From assembly GCF_947500655.1 (NCBI RefSeq), contig NZ_CANMSK010000021.1:1-64000 (forward strand): 64,000 bases of DNA, in the 5' to 3' direction. Source of the DNA: an uncultured Psychrosphaera sp. (GTDB lineage: Bacteria; Pseudomonadota; Gammaproteobacteria; Enterobacterales; Alteromonadaceae). The translations under genes and the position numbers were made by a program. This document shows, in pieces, positions 26,443 through 36,618 of this stretch (position 1 is its first letter; each line of letters begins with the position of its first letter). The notes under the pieces are model-generated. The model saw only the letters and a program-made list of their open reading frames with translations, was not told the DNA's origin and made no database searches.

Positions 26443-27237
26443 ATGGCAAAGATCACAACTTCAACGTTATTAAAGATGAAACAAAACGGCGAAAAAATCG
26501 CGGCGTTAACTGCTTACGACGCAAGTTTCGCTCAATTATTTGATGCCCAAGGTGTTCATGTTTTATTAATTGGCGACTCAATGGGAATGGTTTTACATGG
26601 TGCTGACAGCACATTAAGTGTGACCAATGAACAGATTGCTTACCACACTCGCTGCGTTAGAGCTGGCGCGGCCAATGCGTTAGTTATCGCTGACATGCCA
26701 TTTATGACTTATTACAGTGCTGATAAAACGTTAGAGAATGCCCATGAATTAATGGCAGCTGGCGCTAACATGATCAAAATGGAAGGTGGTGACTGGTTAT
26801 ATGACAGCATTACTAAACTAACTCAAAACGGTATTCCAGTATGTGGTCATTTGGGCTTAACGCCACAATCTGTAAACGTATTTGGTGGTTTTAAAGTACA
26901 AGGACGTGATGATCTAAAAGCATTAGAAATGGTTGAACACGCTAAAGGCTTAGAAGCTGCTGGCGCGCAATTATTAGTATTAGAATGTATTCCAACAGAT
27001 TTAGCCAAAGCGATAACCGATGCCATCTCTATTCCAACAATAGGCATTGGTGCTGGTAACCAAACTGATGGACAAATTTTGGTTATGCACGATATGTTTG
27101 GCATTAGCTCAGGTTACATTCCTAAGTTCTCAAAAAACTACATAGCTTTAACTGGCAACATGCGTGAAGCGGTCGAATTATATGTATCAGAAGTTAAATC
27201 TGGTGAGTTTCCAGATGAGTCTCGTTCGTTTAATTAA
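26443..27237 (+). CDS. panB: 3-methyl-2-oxobutanoate hydroxymethyltransferase
   Basis: PanB makes ketopantoate from alpha-ketoisovalerate and methylene-tetrahydrofolate. The 264-residue TIM-barrel protein has the family stretches [26 protein letters not shown] with the metal-binding Asp, and [20 protein letters not shown]. It is followed after 11 bp by panC; the folate gene folK upstream supplies the same cofactor pathway. Length equals E. coli PanB. Confidence 0.96.
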   Translation: MAKITTSTLLKMKQNGEKIAALTAYDASFAQLFDAQGVHVLLIGDSMGMVLHGADSTLSVTNEQIAYHTRCVRAGAANALVIADMPFMTYYSADKTLENAHELMAAGANMIKMEGGDWLYDSITKLTQNGIPVCGHLGLTPQSVNVFGGFKVQGRDDLKALEMVEHAKGLEAAGAQLLVLECIPTDLAKAITDAISIPTIGIGAGNQTDGQILVMHDMFGISSGYIPKFSKNYIALTGNMREAVELYVSEVKSGEFPDESRSFN

Positions 27238-27248
27238 TAGGTCAATTT

Positions 27249-28112
27249 ATGTTAATTTTTAATAAATTATCTGAATTACGTCAATGGCGTAAAGAGTTAG
27301 CATTACAAGGTAAGTCATTAGCATTTGTACCAACCATGGGCAACTTGCATGAAGGGCATATCAAATTAGTAGAAGAAGCGCATAACTACGCCGATGTTGT
27401 TATAACCTCTATTTTTGTTAATCCAATGCAATTTGGTAAAAATGAAGACTTAGATGCCTATCCTCGTACGTTTGAAGCAGATTGCGACAAACTAAAAGCA
27501 GCAAATAATCATGCTGTTTTTTACCCTAATGCCAAAGAAGTTTACCCAAATGGCTTAGATGCACAAACCTATGTTGAAGTTCCAGACACAGCACATAGCT
27601 TGTGTGGTGAAGCAACCCAAAGACCAGGACATTTTCGTGGCGTATCTACTGTTGTCGCTAAGTTATTTAACTTGGTTCAGCCTGATGTTGCGGTATTTGG
27701 CGAAAAAGATTATCAACAATTACGGCTGATCAAAACTATGGTTTCAGATCTTAATATGCCAATTGAAATTATTGGTGTTGAAACGGTAAGAGAAGAAAGT
27801 GGTTTAGCAAAAAGTTCACGCAATGGCTATTTAACCGCAGCAGAAAAGAGTTTAGCGCCTGCGTTAAATCAAGCTCTTCTCTTAATAAAACAATCTGTAT
27901 TAGATGGTATTGCAAGAATAGATACACTCAAAAAACTGGCGACTGAGTTTCTTAATGAAGCTGGGTTAAAGACCGATTATATTCTTGTACGTGACGCTCA
28001 TACTTTAGCACCACTGACTAAAGAAACGACAGAGGTTGTGATCTTAGGTGCAGCATATTTAGGTAAAGCGCGCTTAATTGATAACATAAGCTTTAAACGC
28101 GAAACCAATTAA
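27249..28112 (+). CDS. panC: Pantothenate synthetase (pantoate-beta-alanine ligase)
   Basis: PanC condenses pantoate with beta-alanine using ATP. The HIGH-like motif lies in PTMGNLHEGH (residues 28-37), and FGEKDYQQL and KSSRNGYL (KMSKS-like) are present. Length 287 (E. coli 283). It ends the sfsA-panC cluster. Its beta-alanine partner enzyme is not PanD here but the convergent panP on the other strand. Confidence 0.96.
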   Translation: MLIFNKLSELRQWRKELALQGKSLAFVPTMGNLHEGHIKLVEEAHNYADVVITSIFVNPMQFGKNEDLDAYPRTFEADCDKLKAANNHAVFYPNAKEVYPNGLDAQTYVEVPDTAHSLCGEATQRPGHFRGVSTVVAKLFNLVQPDVAVFGEKDYQQLRLIKTMVSDLNMPIEIIGVETVREESGLAKSSRNGYLTAAEKSLAPALNQALLLIKQSVLDGIARIDTLKKLATEFLNEAGLKTDYILVRDAHTLAPLTKETTEVVILGAAYLGKARLIDNISFKRETN

Positions 28113-28151
28113 TTCTGAATCTGTTTTATTTTATATTCCAGATTCAAATAT

Positions 28152-28190
28152 AAAAAAGCCAACCTATTAAGTTAACAGGTTGGCTTTTTT
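28152..28190. terminator. Bidirectional terminator between panC and panP
   Basis: AAAAAAGCCAACCT pairs with AGGTTGGCTTTTTT around an 11-base loop. A and T tracts flank both sides, so it serves both converging transcripts. Confidence 0.9.
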
Positions 28191-28205
28191 ATTTGTCCAT
28201 TTATC

Positions 28206-29852
28206 TTATTGGCTAAGCACTTTTTTCAAGATAGCCGGTAAACTGCGCCAGCTTTCTTTAGCAATTTCTCTTTGCTCATCCAAAATATCTTTCAATATCT
28301 GTTTTGTGGTTAGAGGGTTAGCTAACACAGTTCTAAATACGGTAATGGTTTTTCCATCATAACGTTGAGGTGTTAAGCGAGTTCTTGAAACAAAAGATTT
28401 ACCAGATTCACGCTGTTTCTTTTGAATAAAACGCGTTAAGTCATTAAGTAAATCGTTAATAATAACCTTTTCATCTTTGCCACACATAGCCATAAAATCT
28501 TGTACTGCTTTAGGCACATAACGATAAGTTAAAATACACAACTCAGGTTGGGTGATCAGCTCAAAGTCATCATCTTTTTGGATTAATTCGGCAAAATAGT
28601 TGGCGTTGTCTATGCTGCGATCTATCAGCATTTCATAACCTTTACGCCCCATTACTTTTAAGCATGCATAAACCAACATCGACATACCAGGACGGCTGCC
28701 CTCAAGTGTATGTGAACCTAAATCCTTGGAGCCTTTACGTAATATATATTCCGCATGATGTTCAATTACATCAGTAGCTCGTGGATCTTTAAATAACACC
28801 ATACCTGCACCCATAGGCACATACATCTGTTTATGAGCATCTATAGTAATAGAGTCAGCTCTTTCTATGCCAACAAGCTTAGAGCGTTGATTACCAGACA
28901 GTAACGTCGCTCCGCCCCATGCAGCATCAACATGAAAGTGTATTTTATGTTGTTCTGCTAAGTCAGCCATAGCAACGAGAGGATCTATGCTGCCAGTTTC
29001 TGTTGTACCAGCAACACCAACCAGCGCCATAATACCTACGTTTTGCTGCTTTAATTCTTTGATGGTTTCAGCAAGTAAATCGATTCGAATTTTATTATCA
29101 TCATCCGTCGGGACAGTCACTATATCTTGACGACCAATACCAAGAATATCTGCTGATTTACTTAACGAATAATGACCACGTTCAGATACTAATACGACAA
29201 CACGTTCGTAACCGTAATGCTTCATTGCGCGGAACAAACCTTCTTTGCCGACACCTTTAAAGTCACCATCTGGTCCCAAAACGGTATTACGTGCAATCCA
29301 CAATGCCGTTATATTGGCCACAGTGCCACCTGAACAAAACGCACCCAGTGAATGATTTGCACTGTGCATGTAATGCTCGTAATAGCCGTCATTATTTTCA
29401 CGGGTTTCGCCATAAGCGATGCGATGCATCATACCGATAACTTGGCGTTCCAATGGCGTGAATGCTTTGGAGGTTTCTATTTTTACTAGGTTTTGGTTTA
29501 AACCTACCATCAATTTAGACAGAGGTAGTAAAAAGTATGGAAGCGCAGAGGTCATATGACCAATAAAGCTCGGAGACGAAGTGTGTACTGACTGAGCAAC
29601 TAATTTATGCAGTAATTCATCAGCAATGTCTGAGACAAACTGAGGATTTTCTGGCATAGCCGAATCTAGAAAGTCTTTTTCAATTTCTGATAGAGGTTTT
29701 TCGACTGCAACAATATGATCACGCAAAAAACCATCTAGGTTTTGCGATACTTCTTGTTCAATCAGCGACAGCGTCGAATCAGGATCTTCAGGTATTGTGA
29801 ATATCCGATATAAATTTTCTTCTGTTGCCGCAGCAATTCGTTTGTCAGACAT
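28206..29852 (-). CDS. panP: PLP-dependent aspartate 1-decarboxylase PanP
   Basis: The 548-residue group II decarboxylase has the pyridoxal-phosphate lysine K341 in TIDAHKQMYVPMG and the cofactor-binding HVDAAWGG segment (residues 307-314). It resembles the glutamate-decarboxylase-like PanP of Vibrio and relatives, which makes beta-alanine from aspartate and replaces PanD. Position directly convergent with panBC strongly supports a pantothenate role. Glutamate or diaminobutyrate decarboxylation is the alternative. Confidence 0.88.
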   Translation of the reverse strand: MSDKRIAAATEENLYRIFTIPEDPDSTLSLIEQEVSQNLDGFLRDHIVAVEKPLSEIEKDFLDSAMPENPQFVSDIADELLHKLVAQSVHTSSPSFIGHMTSALPYFLLPLSKLMVGLNQNLVKIETSKAFTPLERQVIGMMHRIAYGETRENNDGYYEHYMHSANHSLGAFCSGGTVANITALWIARNTVLGPDGDFKGVGKEGLFRAMKHYGYERVVVLVSERGHYSLSKSADILGIGRQDIVTVPTDDDNKIRIDLLAETIKELKQQNVGIMALVGVAGTTETGSIDPLVAMADLAEQHKIHFHVDAAWGGATLLSGNQRSKLVGIERADSITIDAHKQMYVPMGAGMVLFKDPRATDVIEHHAEYILRKGSKDLGSHTLEGSRPGMSMLVYACLKVMGRKGYEMLIDRSIDNANYFAELIQKDDDFELITQPELCILTYRYVPKAVQDFMAMCGKDEKVIINDLLNDLTRFIQKKQRESGKSFVSRTRLTPQRYDGKTITVFRTVLANPLTTKQILKDILDEQREIAKESWRSLPAILKKVLSQ

Positions 29853-29969
29853 AGCTAAATTCAGCCGATTTAAGTTGCCAGTACTTTACTGTAACTGACA
29901 GAAAATGTCTTTACTTTATAGCAGTAAAACTGTTTTTTAATCTGATATTTAACTTATTAAAAACCTAAA

Positions 29970-30551
29970 CTATAACGGTGATCCATCAACATCCAGTTTA
30001 GATTTAATGATATTGACCACAATATCAAGCATTTCATTATTAAGTTGGCGCCAATCAAAATAAGGTGTAACTAAGCATTGATCTACGTCAGACCATTTTA
30101 ATTTATCAAATTTTTGATGTGATACTAACGGTAATAAATCCAATTGGCTTTGCGCGTAACTAAAACCACACACAAGAGAAACATAAGGTGTTGGTTCACT
30201 TTCTAATTGCTTAAGATTTTGAACACGCTGTTCGGTTGTCACACTAAGTGGTGAAAAAGCAATAAACTCAAAGCCCTGCTCTGTTAACAGCTTTGTATCT
30301 CGGTACTCTTGCCATGTTTTACATCCTGTATCAAATAAGGCAAACGATATTTTTGCCAAAATTGAAAACACTTTACGCCAATGATTACCGGTTTGCTGAA
30401 TGATACTCGCAGCTTCACCAAGCTGTAGTGGCCGACTAATATCGTGTTGAAAGTCATCCATCGGTGGTCTGTTGGCAATATGTAAAACGACACGAGGCGA
30501 ATGTTTTATTACACCAAATCCTACGATTTTACTGCTCGTCCAATCTTTCAT
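29970..30551 (-). CDS. Conserved hypothetical protein, 193 aa
   Basis: I cannot assign a function. The soluble protein lacks a signal peptide and membrane helices and has a recognisable HIANRPPMDDFQ stretch (residues 23-34) followed by GNHWRKVFSILAKISFAL. These features recall an uncharacterised family in Vibrio and Alteromonas relatives (possibly DUF6942; uncertain). It lies between typA and panP on the same strand, 67 bp after typA, separated by a terminator hairpin. Confidence 0.65.
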   Translation of the reverse strand: MKDWTSSKIVGFGVIKHSPRVVLHIANRPPMDDFQHDISRPLQLGEAASIIQQTGNHWRKVFSILAKISFALFDTGCKTWQEYRDTKLLTEQGFEFIAFSPLSVTTEQRVQNLKQLESEPTPYVSLVCGFSYAQSQLDLLPLVSHQKFDKLKWSDVDQCLVTPYFDWRQLNNEMLDIVVNIIKSKLDVDGSPL

Positions 30552-30575
30552 TTATTTTGACCTTTGATAGATATA

Positions 30576-30603
30576 AAAAAACCGAGCTAGGCTCGGTTTT
30601 TTT
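30576..30603. terminator. typA terminator
   Basis: ACCGAGC and GCTCGGT form a seven-base stem with a TAG loop, flanked by A and T runs on both sides. On the minus strand it lies about 22 bp beyond the typA stop. Confidence 0.85.
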
Positions 30604-30618
30604 GCTAAAGACTATCGA

Positions 30619-32460
30619 TTAAATATCGTTAGGCTTAGGACGTGAGTTACGTTTACGTTCGTTTTCAGTAAGGAATTTCTTACGGATACGAATGCTTTCT
30701 GGTGTTACTTCAACCAATTCGTCATCATCGATGAATTCTAACGCTTGTTCCAATGTCATTACGATATGTGGAGTTAGTGTTTGCGCTTCATCTGTACCAG
30801 ATGAACGTACGTTAGTTAATTGCTTACCTTTAAGTACGTTAACGGTTAAGTCGTTATCACGGCTGTGGATACCAACAACTTGACCTTCATAGATGTCAGT
30901 TGCGTGTCCAATCATCATACGACCACGTGATTGTAAGTTAAAGATTGCATTTGTTAATGCTTTACCAGTTGCATTTGCAACTAATACACCATTCAAACGT
31001 TGACCAATTACGCCACCTTTGAAAGGTCCGTACTCAACGAATGTGTGATAAATCAAACCAGAACCAGACGTTAATGTCATAAATTCAGTTTGGAAACCAA
31101 TTAAACCACGGCTAGGCATCATGAAGTCCATACGAATACGGCCTTTTCCATCTGGAGCCATGTCAGTAAGTTCTGCTTTACGGATACCCATTTTTTCCAT
31201 GATAGAACCCTGATGTTGTTCTTCAACATCAATAGTTACTGTTTCATATGGTTCTTGTTTTTCGCCATCTACTTCACGCATGATAACTTCAGGACGAGAA
31301 ACTGCTAACTCAAACCCTTCACGACGCATGTTTTCAATTAATATGCCTAGGTGTAACTCACCACGACCAGAAACTTTAAACTTATCTGGATCGTCAAGTT
31401 GCTCAACACGTAATGCAACGTTATGAACTAATTCTTTGTCCAAACGTTCTTTGATGTTACGTGAAGTTACAAATTTACCTTCTTGACCAGCAAATGGAGA
31501 CGTATTTACTTGGAATGTCATTGTTACTGTTGGTTCATCAACAGATAATAACGGTAAACCTTCAACTTGAGATGGATCACAAATAGTGTCAGATATTTTT
31601 AATTCGCCAACACCAGTAATAGCAATAATATCACCTGCGTGTGCGCCTTCAGCTTCGTAACGGTCTAGACCTAAGTAACCAAATACTTTACCTACTTTAG
31701 CGTTATGAACAGTACCAGCAGCTGTTTGAATTGTTACTTGTTGGTTTGGTTTAACCGTACCACGTGTAACACGACCTATACCGATAACACCTAAGTATGA
31801 GCTGTAATCAAGTTGAGAGATCTGCATTTGGAAAGGACCGTCGATATCAGCAGCCGGAGGCGGAACTTGATCAATGATAGTTTCAAACAATGGAGTCATG
31901 TCTGTGCCAGTTTCGCCTTCTTCATGAGAAGCCCAACCGTTTAATGCTGAAGCATAAACAACTTTAAAGTCTAATTGTTCGTCAGTTGCACCAAGGTTGT
32001 CGAATAAATCAAATACTTGATCCATAACCCAATCAGGACGAGAACCTGGCTTATCAATTTTATTGATAACTAGAATTGGTTTAAGACCTTGAGCAAATGC
32101 TTTTTGTGTTACAAAGCGAGTTTGCGGCATTGGACCTTCTTGTGCATCAACAATCAATAGAACAGAATCTACCATTGACATTACACGTTCAACTTCGCCA
32201 CCAAAGTCAGCATGTCCTGGGGTATCTACGATGTTTACACGGTAATCTTTCCAGTCTATCGCTGTATTTTTAGCTAGGATTGTAATACCACGTTCTTTCT
32301 CGATATCGTTCGAGTCCATAACACGGTCTTCAGCATCACCACGAGTCTCTAGTGTTCCAGACTGTGCTAATAGTTTGTCAACAAGGGTAGTTTTACCGTG
32401 GTCAACGTGAGCAATGATAGCAATATTGCGTAAGTGAGCAGCATCAGCTGGTTTGTTCAT
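30619..32460 (-). CDS. typA: Ribosome-associated GTPase TypA/BipA
   Basis: BipA is a translational GTPase that helps 50S assembly and stress or cold adaptation. From the ATG at 32460, after GAGAG, it has 613 residues (E. coli 607); an upstream TTG would add 14. The G1 motif AHVDHGKT lies at about residues 17-24, with DTPGH and NKID further on, then EF-G-like domains and the BipA-specific C-terminal domain. A terminator follows. Confidence 0.96.
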   Translation of the reverse strand: MNKPADAAHLRNIAIIAHVDHGKTTLVDKLLAQSGTLETRGDAEDRVMDSNDIEKERGITILAKNTAIDWKDYRVNIVDTPGHADFGGEVERVMSMVDSVLLIVDAQEGPMPQTRFVTQKAFAQGLKPILVINKIDKPGSRPDWVMDQVFDLFDNLGATDEQLDFKVVYASALNGWASHEEGETGTDMTPLFETIIDQVPPPAADIDGPFQMQISQLDYSSYLGVIGIGRVTRGTVKPNQQVTIQTAAGTVHNAKVGKVFGYLGLDRYEAEGAHAGDIIAITGVGELKISDTICDPSQVEGLPLLSVDEPTVTMTFQVNTSPFAGQEGKFVTSRNIKERLDKELVHNVALRVEQLDDPDKFKVSGRGELHLGILIENMRREGFELAVSRPEVIMREVDGEKQEPYETVTIDVEEQHQGSIMEKMGIRKAELTDMAPDGKGRIRMDFMMPSRGLIGFQTEFMTLTSGSGLIYHTFVEYGPFKGGVIGQRLNGVLVANATGKALTNAIFNLQSRGRMMIGHATDIYEGQVVGIHSRDNDLTVNVLKGKQLTNVRSSGTDEAQTLTPHIVMTLEQALEFIDDDELVEVTPESIRIRKKFLTENERKRNSRPKPNDI

Positions 32461-32754
32461 TTTAATTCTCTCAAATTCGTTTTTGGGGTAAACGTAGAGC
32501 AATTCACTATATAAAATCCAAACCTTCTTGGACCATTAAATGTTATCTACTACATTAAAATTTTCGCGCATTATACACGAATAATAAAATAGTGGGTAAA
32601 AAAAGAATCATGTTAAGTGAGCTTATTTTACGGTAGCCCTAATTCAGAGTAATTTATTAACTTAACCGAAGACGATAATTTAACATTTACAGTTGTTTTT
32701 CCTTTTTAGATGAATAGACTGAAGATAGGTTAATTTTTAGCTAGTGAGTGTTGT
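32461..32754. other. 294-bp divergent intergenic region typA / diguanylate cyclase
   Basis: A typA -10 box TATAAT (complement of 32570-32575) followed by GCGCG lies near the middle. The -35 region is weak. The rest is AT-rich with no supported gene and should hold the promoter of the GGDEF gene. Confidence 0.5.
32570..32598 (-). promoter_or_regulatory. Candidate typA promoter
   Basis: A perfect TATAAT on the minus strand is followed by GCGCG; the best -35 at 17 bases is TACCCA, which is poor. The -10 and discriminator resemble those of the rpsF and rpmB promoters. Confidence 0.45.
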
Positions 32755-33639
32755 ATGGATAAAAGTGCCTTTTATAAAGAAATATTCTCAACCGTATTGG
32801 GATACAGTCTTGACCTGTTTGCTTATATAGATATCAACTACCGCTATCTTTATGTAAGTAACAGCTATGCTAATTTTTACGGATTTAAGCCCGATGAGTT
32901 AATTGGACGTACACCTGTTCAAGTCTTTGACTCAATAACCTATAACAAAGTCATCAACCCATACCTTAAGGAATGTATTAAAGAAAAGACGCCAGTTAAT
33001 TTTGATACATGGATCACAGCAAATAAACTCGAAGAACCACACTTTTTATATATGTCTTACTTACCGCATATTTCTGAACAAACAGAAGAAGTGGTTGGAG
33101 TGATTATTATCGTAAAAGACGTCACTGAATTTAAACGAGCTGAAAGTATCTTATCAGTATCCGCCAATACCGATCCTTTAACCGACATACCAAACCGTCT
33201 TTATTTAGAAAAAAAGTTAGAATCATTAACAACTAACCGCGATCGAACTTTAGATAGATTTGCACTCTTGTTCTGCGATTTAGATGGATTTAAACAAGTA
33301 AATGATACTCACGGCCATGCCGTTGGTGACAAAGTACTGCATCAAGTCGCAAAACGATTAAGTAAACATATTCGTAATGAAGACATTATTGCTCGTTACG
33401 GCGGTGACGAATTTGTGATCTTAATTTCACCATTAACTGACGATAACGTTATTTCAGTGATCAAAGAGAAAATAGGTCGCTCTATTTCCCAACCTTTTGA
33501 TGTGGCCGGTATAAAAATACATATCGGGATCAGCATCGGCGTGTCTATCTATCCTGACGAATCTAACGATGTGTTAGAACTGATTAATCAAGCCGATCGT
33601 AGAATGTACAAAATGAAAAACAATAAACCTGAGATGTAG
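32755..33639 (+). CDS. PAS-GGDEF diguanylate cyclase
   Basis: The 294-residue protein should make cyclic di-GMP from GTP. A PAS domain fills about residues 10-128 and a GGDEF domain about 132-290. The active site GGDEF is intact at 216-220, and the product-inhibition I-site RNED is at 207-210, exactly five residues upstream. No membrane helix or signal peptide is present, so it is cytoplasmic. An orphan cheX gene follows 174 bp later on the same strand. Confidence 0.93.
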   Translation: MDKSAFYKEIFSTVLGYSLDLFAYIDINYRYLYVSNSYANFYGFKPDELIGRTPVQVFDSITYNKVINPYLKECIKEKTPVNFDTWITANKLEEPHFLYMSYLPHISEQTEEVVGVIIIVKDVTEFKRAESILSVSANTDPLTDIPNRLYLEKKLESLTTNRDRTLDRFALLFCDLDGFKQVNDTHGHAVGDKVLHQVAKRLSKHIRNEDIIARYGGDEFVILISPLTDDNVISVIKEKIGRSISQPFDVAGIKIHIGISIGVSIYPDESNDVLELINQADRRMYKMKNNKPEM

Positions 33640-33813
33640 CGCTTTTTTTAATCTTTTTGAAAGGATCAACTGACCCTAATATATTGGATTATATTTAAAA
33701 TAATGAAATCAAATTAACAAAAACATTGTTATTAATCCGATATCGTTCTAAGTTTACTACGAGCAAATAAATTGTTATTTAAATTCATCAACTAAAAGTA
33801 AATATAATCTTAT

Positions 33814-34296
33814 ATGAACGTAAAATTTATAAACCCATTTTTAACATCATTAATGAATGTACTTGAAACTATGGCCATGACGAAGTTAGTGCCAGGTAAA
33901 CCATCATTAAAAAAGGAACAAATAGCCAGAGGTGATGTATCAGGCTTAATGGGCATGGTAGGGCCTCAAACTAAGGGTTCATTATCTATCACCTTTGAAG
34001 CGTCTCTCGCTATTTCTATTATGGAAAAAATGTTAGGTGAACGTCCTGATTCTATAAATGAAGACGTAACCGACATGGTTGGTGAAATAACCAATATGGT
34101 GACAGGTGGTGCTAAAAATATTCTATCCGATAATGGTTACGAATTTGACATGGCTACACCTATGGTTGTTTCAGGAGAAGGTCATACCATAAACCATAAA
34201 TGTGAAGCATCAACACTTATCATTCCTTTTGATTCAGAAAACGGCAAAGCATTTATTGAAGTATCGTTTGATGTACTTGAAGCCGATGAAGAATAA
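33814..34296 (+). CDS. cheX: CheX-family chemotaxis phosphatase
   Basis: The 160-residue protein matches the CheX/CheC fold used to dephosphorylate CheY-P. The catalytic ExxN motif is EITN at residues 91-94 within VGEITNMVTGGAKN. Most chemotaxis genes are absent from the window, so it acts on a response regulator encoded elsewhere, or in a c-di-GMP-linked circuit with the upstream GGDEF protein; the latter is inference. yjbQ follows 28 bp later. Confidence 0.85.
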   Translation: MNVKFINPFLTSLMNVLETMAMTKLVPGKPSLKKEQIARGDVSGLMGMVGPQTKGSLSITFEASLAISIMEKMLGERPDSINEDVTDMVGEITNMVTGGAKNILSDNGYEFDMATPMVVSGEGHTINHKCEASTLIIPFDSENGKAFIEVSFDVLEADEE

Positions 34297-34324
34297 ATAT
34301 AAGGCTTCAGTATAAGTAAAATCC

Positions 34325-34747
34325 ATGTCTAACTGGCAAAAACAAATACATTTAAAGCCGCGTAATCGCGGCTTTCATCTAATAGACTCAGATATTTTAA
34401 ACCAATTACCGCAACTACATAGCTGTGAAATTGGCATACTCAATCTATTTATCCAACATACCTCAGCGTCATTAACTATAAACGAAAATGCAGATCCTAC
34501 TGTAAGAATTGACATGGAATCTCATTTTAATAAATTTGTTCCTGAAAATGCCCCCTACTACCTCCATGATTATGAGGGCAGCGACGATATGCCCGCTCAT
34601 ATTAAAGCATCAGTTTTAGGTAGCTCAGTCAGTATCCCAGTGAATAATGGCAGTTTATTGTTAGGAATGTGGCAGGGAATTTATTTAGGAGAACATAGAA
34701 ACCACGCAAGCAGCCGAACTATTATAGCCACTTATATTGGCAGTTAA
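34325..34747 (+). CDS. yjbQ: YjbQ-family thiamine-phosphate synthase-like protein
   Basis: The 140-residue protein carries the UPF0047/YjbQ motifs [17 protein letters not shown] and the C-terminal [11 protein letters not shown]. coli YjbQ (138 aa) has weak thiamine-phosphate synthase activity; the main physiological role is unclear. The last 26 bases overlap the 3' end of the convergent dehydrogenase gene. Confidence 0.9.
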   Translation: MSNWQKQIHLKPRNRGFHLIDSDILNQLPQLHSCEIGILNLFIQHTSASLTINENADPTVRIDMESHFNKFVPENAPYYLHDYEGSDDMPAHIKASVLGSSVSIPVNNGSLLLGMWQGIYLGEHRNHASSRTIIATYIGS

Positions 34748-35684
34748 TTAGGGACTGTTTGATATTACTACAAACTTGCTCCAACAAACGCTGACGGGCT
34801 TCTATACTCGCCCATGCTATGTGTGGGGTAATAATTAGATTTTCTAATTGCTCAGTTAACAATATATGATCTTTTGGTGGCGGCTCTATATTCAATACAT
34901 CGGTTGCGGCACCGCAAATTGTTTTTTGCTTTAATGCTTGCAGTAAATCAGCTTCATTAACAATCCCACCTCTTGCTGTATTAATAATAACCGCTGATGG
35001 TTTCATCAAACCGAACTCTGTTGCTGCAATCAAGTCAGTTGTTTGTGCCGTTAATGGACAATGAATGCTGATCACATCTGAATTAGTGAGTAAGTCGATA
35101 AAACTAACACGCCCTGCTCTTATTGATTTAGCATCTTTATGCTCAGCAATAATTACCTTCATATCAAATGCCAGCGCTATTTTTTCTACTGACTTAGCTA
35201 ACGTACCATAGCCTACTAGCCCAATAGTTTTACCAGTTAGCTCTGCTATAGGAAAGTCTAATAAGCAAAACGACTTACTCTTACTCCAATCACCTTTTTT
35301 AACGAGAGCGCTATAACGGCTAGTATTATTAACCAATTCTAATAACAAACTAAACACAAGTTGAGCGACCGAATTTCCGGCATAGTTCTTTACATTTTTA
35401 ACCGCAATCGACTGTTTAGCTGCTGCATCTAAATCAACGTTGTTCATCCCCGTTGCTGCAACACATATTAACTTTAGCTCTGGAAGTTGAGATAAAGTCT
35501 GAGCGTCTAACTGCACTTTATTGGTTATGATCACCTGTGCGTCAGCGCAGCGCTGTAATACTTCATCTGGTGATGAATAAGCATGCATTTGCCAATTAAT
35601 TGGTAAATTAGTTAATGGTTCAAAATTAATATCTTGACCCAATGTAGCTGCATCTAAAAATACGCCAGTTAGTTTTTTTGTCAT
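34722..35684 (-). CDS. D-2-hydroxyacid dehydrogenase (NAD-dependent)
   Basis: The 320-residue enzyme has the Rossmann glycine motif [12 protein letters not shown] and the catalytic trio of the D-isomer family: Arg in [10 protein letters not shown], Glu in NIEPPP and His in TPHIAW. It resembles glycerate/hydroxypyruvate reductases (HprA-like) most, but the substrate cannot be fixed from sequence. It is the first gene upstream (on the minus strand downstream) of a solute-binding protein gene; their functional link is unknown. Confidence 0.87.
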   Translation of the reverse strand: MTKKLTGVFLDAATLGQDINFEPLTNLPINWQMHAYSSPDEVLQRCADAQVIITNKVQLDAQTLSQLPELKLICVAATGMNNVDLDAAAKQSIAVKNVKNYAGNSVAQLVFSLLLELVNNTSRYSALVKKGDWSKSKSFCLLDFPIAELTGKTIGLVGYGTLAKSVEKIALAFDMKVIIAEHKDAKSIRAGRVSFIDLLTNSDVISIHCPLTAQTTDLIAATEFGLMKPSAVIINTARGGIVNEADLLQALKQKTICGAATDVLNIEPPPKDHILLTEQLENLIITPHIAWASIEARQRLLEQVCSNIKQSLINCQYKWL

Positions 35685-35721
35685 TATTTTTATCTAATTT
35701 GCTATTTAACTTATTACAGAC

Positions 35722-36507
35722 TTAATATTCAAGTATGGGTAATATATAGCTTTGTTTAATTAAAGCACGCTGACTTTCTAACTTATCTAATGCCGTTTGA
35801 TAAGCTTGGATAACTTCATCGGATGTTTCTATATTGAACGCTATATAGTTACTAATTTCATTCACTTTCCATACTTGTTCATATTGGCTAGCATCTATGT
35901 TTAAACGATTAGTCAAATGCTGGAAGCTATGTACTGATGTAACCATCATTTCAACGCGTTCTGATTGCAACATGATAAATGAACGCTCCAAATCATCAAC
36001 TTTAGCAATATTAAAGTCTGGAAAGCCAACTTGTCGAAGCGAAATTTCTGAAACATCACCTTTAATTGCAGATACTTTGTAGTTCAATACATCGGCTAAA
36101 TTAGTAAATTTTAGATTAGATGATTTTTTTGCCATTAATATATGAACAGATTTAAACAGAGGGCCAACCCACTTAAATAAAGGTTCACGAGCTGGAGTTT
36201 TAGCCATAGTGAACAATGCTGTATTTGAGGTTTTTAATGTGTTTCGGTAAGCACGAGTCCAAGGTAAAACGGTTATATCTTGCTCTGGTAACTTTAACTC
36301 AGTCCAAATCAACTTTAACGAATCCACTGTAATACCAACTAATTCATTATCTTTCATATAATTAGCAGGTGGGTAAATTTCGGTATAAAAAGTGATTGGG
36401 GTTAATTGACTTTGTTCTAAATTAGACTTACTCGCTGCCATAGCTGTATTGGAAAAAGCAGATAACGACAGAGCTAAACAAAGGTAAATAAATTTTTTCA
36501 TAAACAT
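35722..36507 (-). CDS. Periplasmic solute-binding protein (SBP_bac_3)
   Basis: The 261-residue protein has a signal peptide (about 1-25, NTAMAAS) and the amino-acid-type periplasmic-binding fold, with FYTEIYPPANYMKDNELVGI at the start of lobe 1. There are no adjacent ABC permease or ATPase genes, so it is either an orphan sensor-type binding protein or has another role. Start ATG 36507 follows AGGTTAAC. It is 37 bp upstream of the dehydrogenase gene on the same strand. Confidence 0.85.
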   Translation of the reverse strand: MFMKKFIYLCLALSLSAFSNTAMAASKSNLEQSQLTPITFYTEIYPPANYMKDNELVGITVDSLKLIWTELKLPEQDITVLPWTRAYRNTLKTSNTALFTMAKTPAREPLFKWVGPLFKSVHILMAKKSSNLKFTNLADVLNYKVSAIKGDVSEISLRQVGFPDFNIAKVDDLERSFIMLQSERVEMMVTSVHSFQHLTNRLNIDASQYEQVWKVNEISNYIAFNIETSDEVIQAYQTALDKLESQRALIKQSYILPILEY

Positions 36508-36618
36508 TGTTAACCTATATTGTACTTTTATTAAGCTGAATTTTTCACAAGCCCGATTATCAAGGATTTTGTAGTTTATTCAAGCTAATACCAACATTCT
36601 TGATTAAATTAGCATCAT

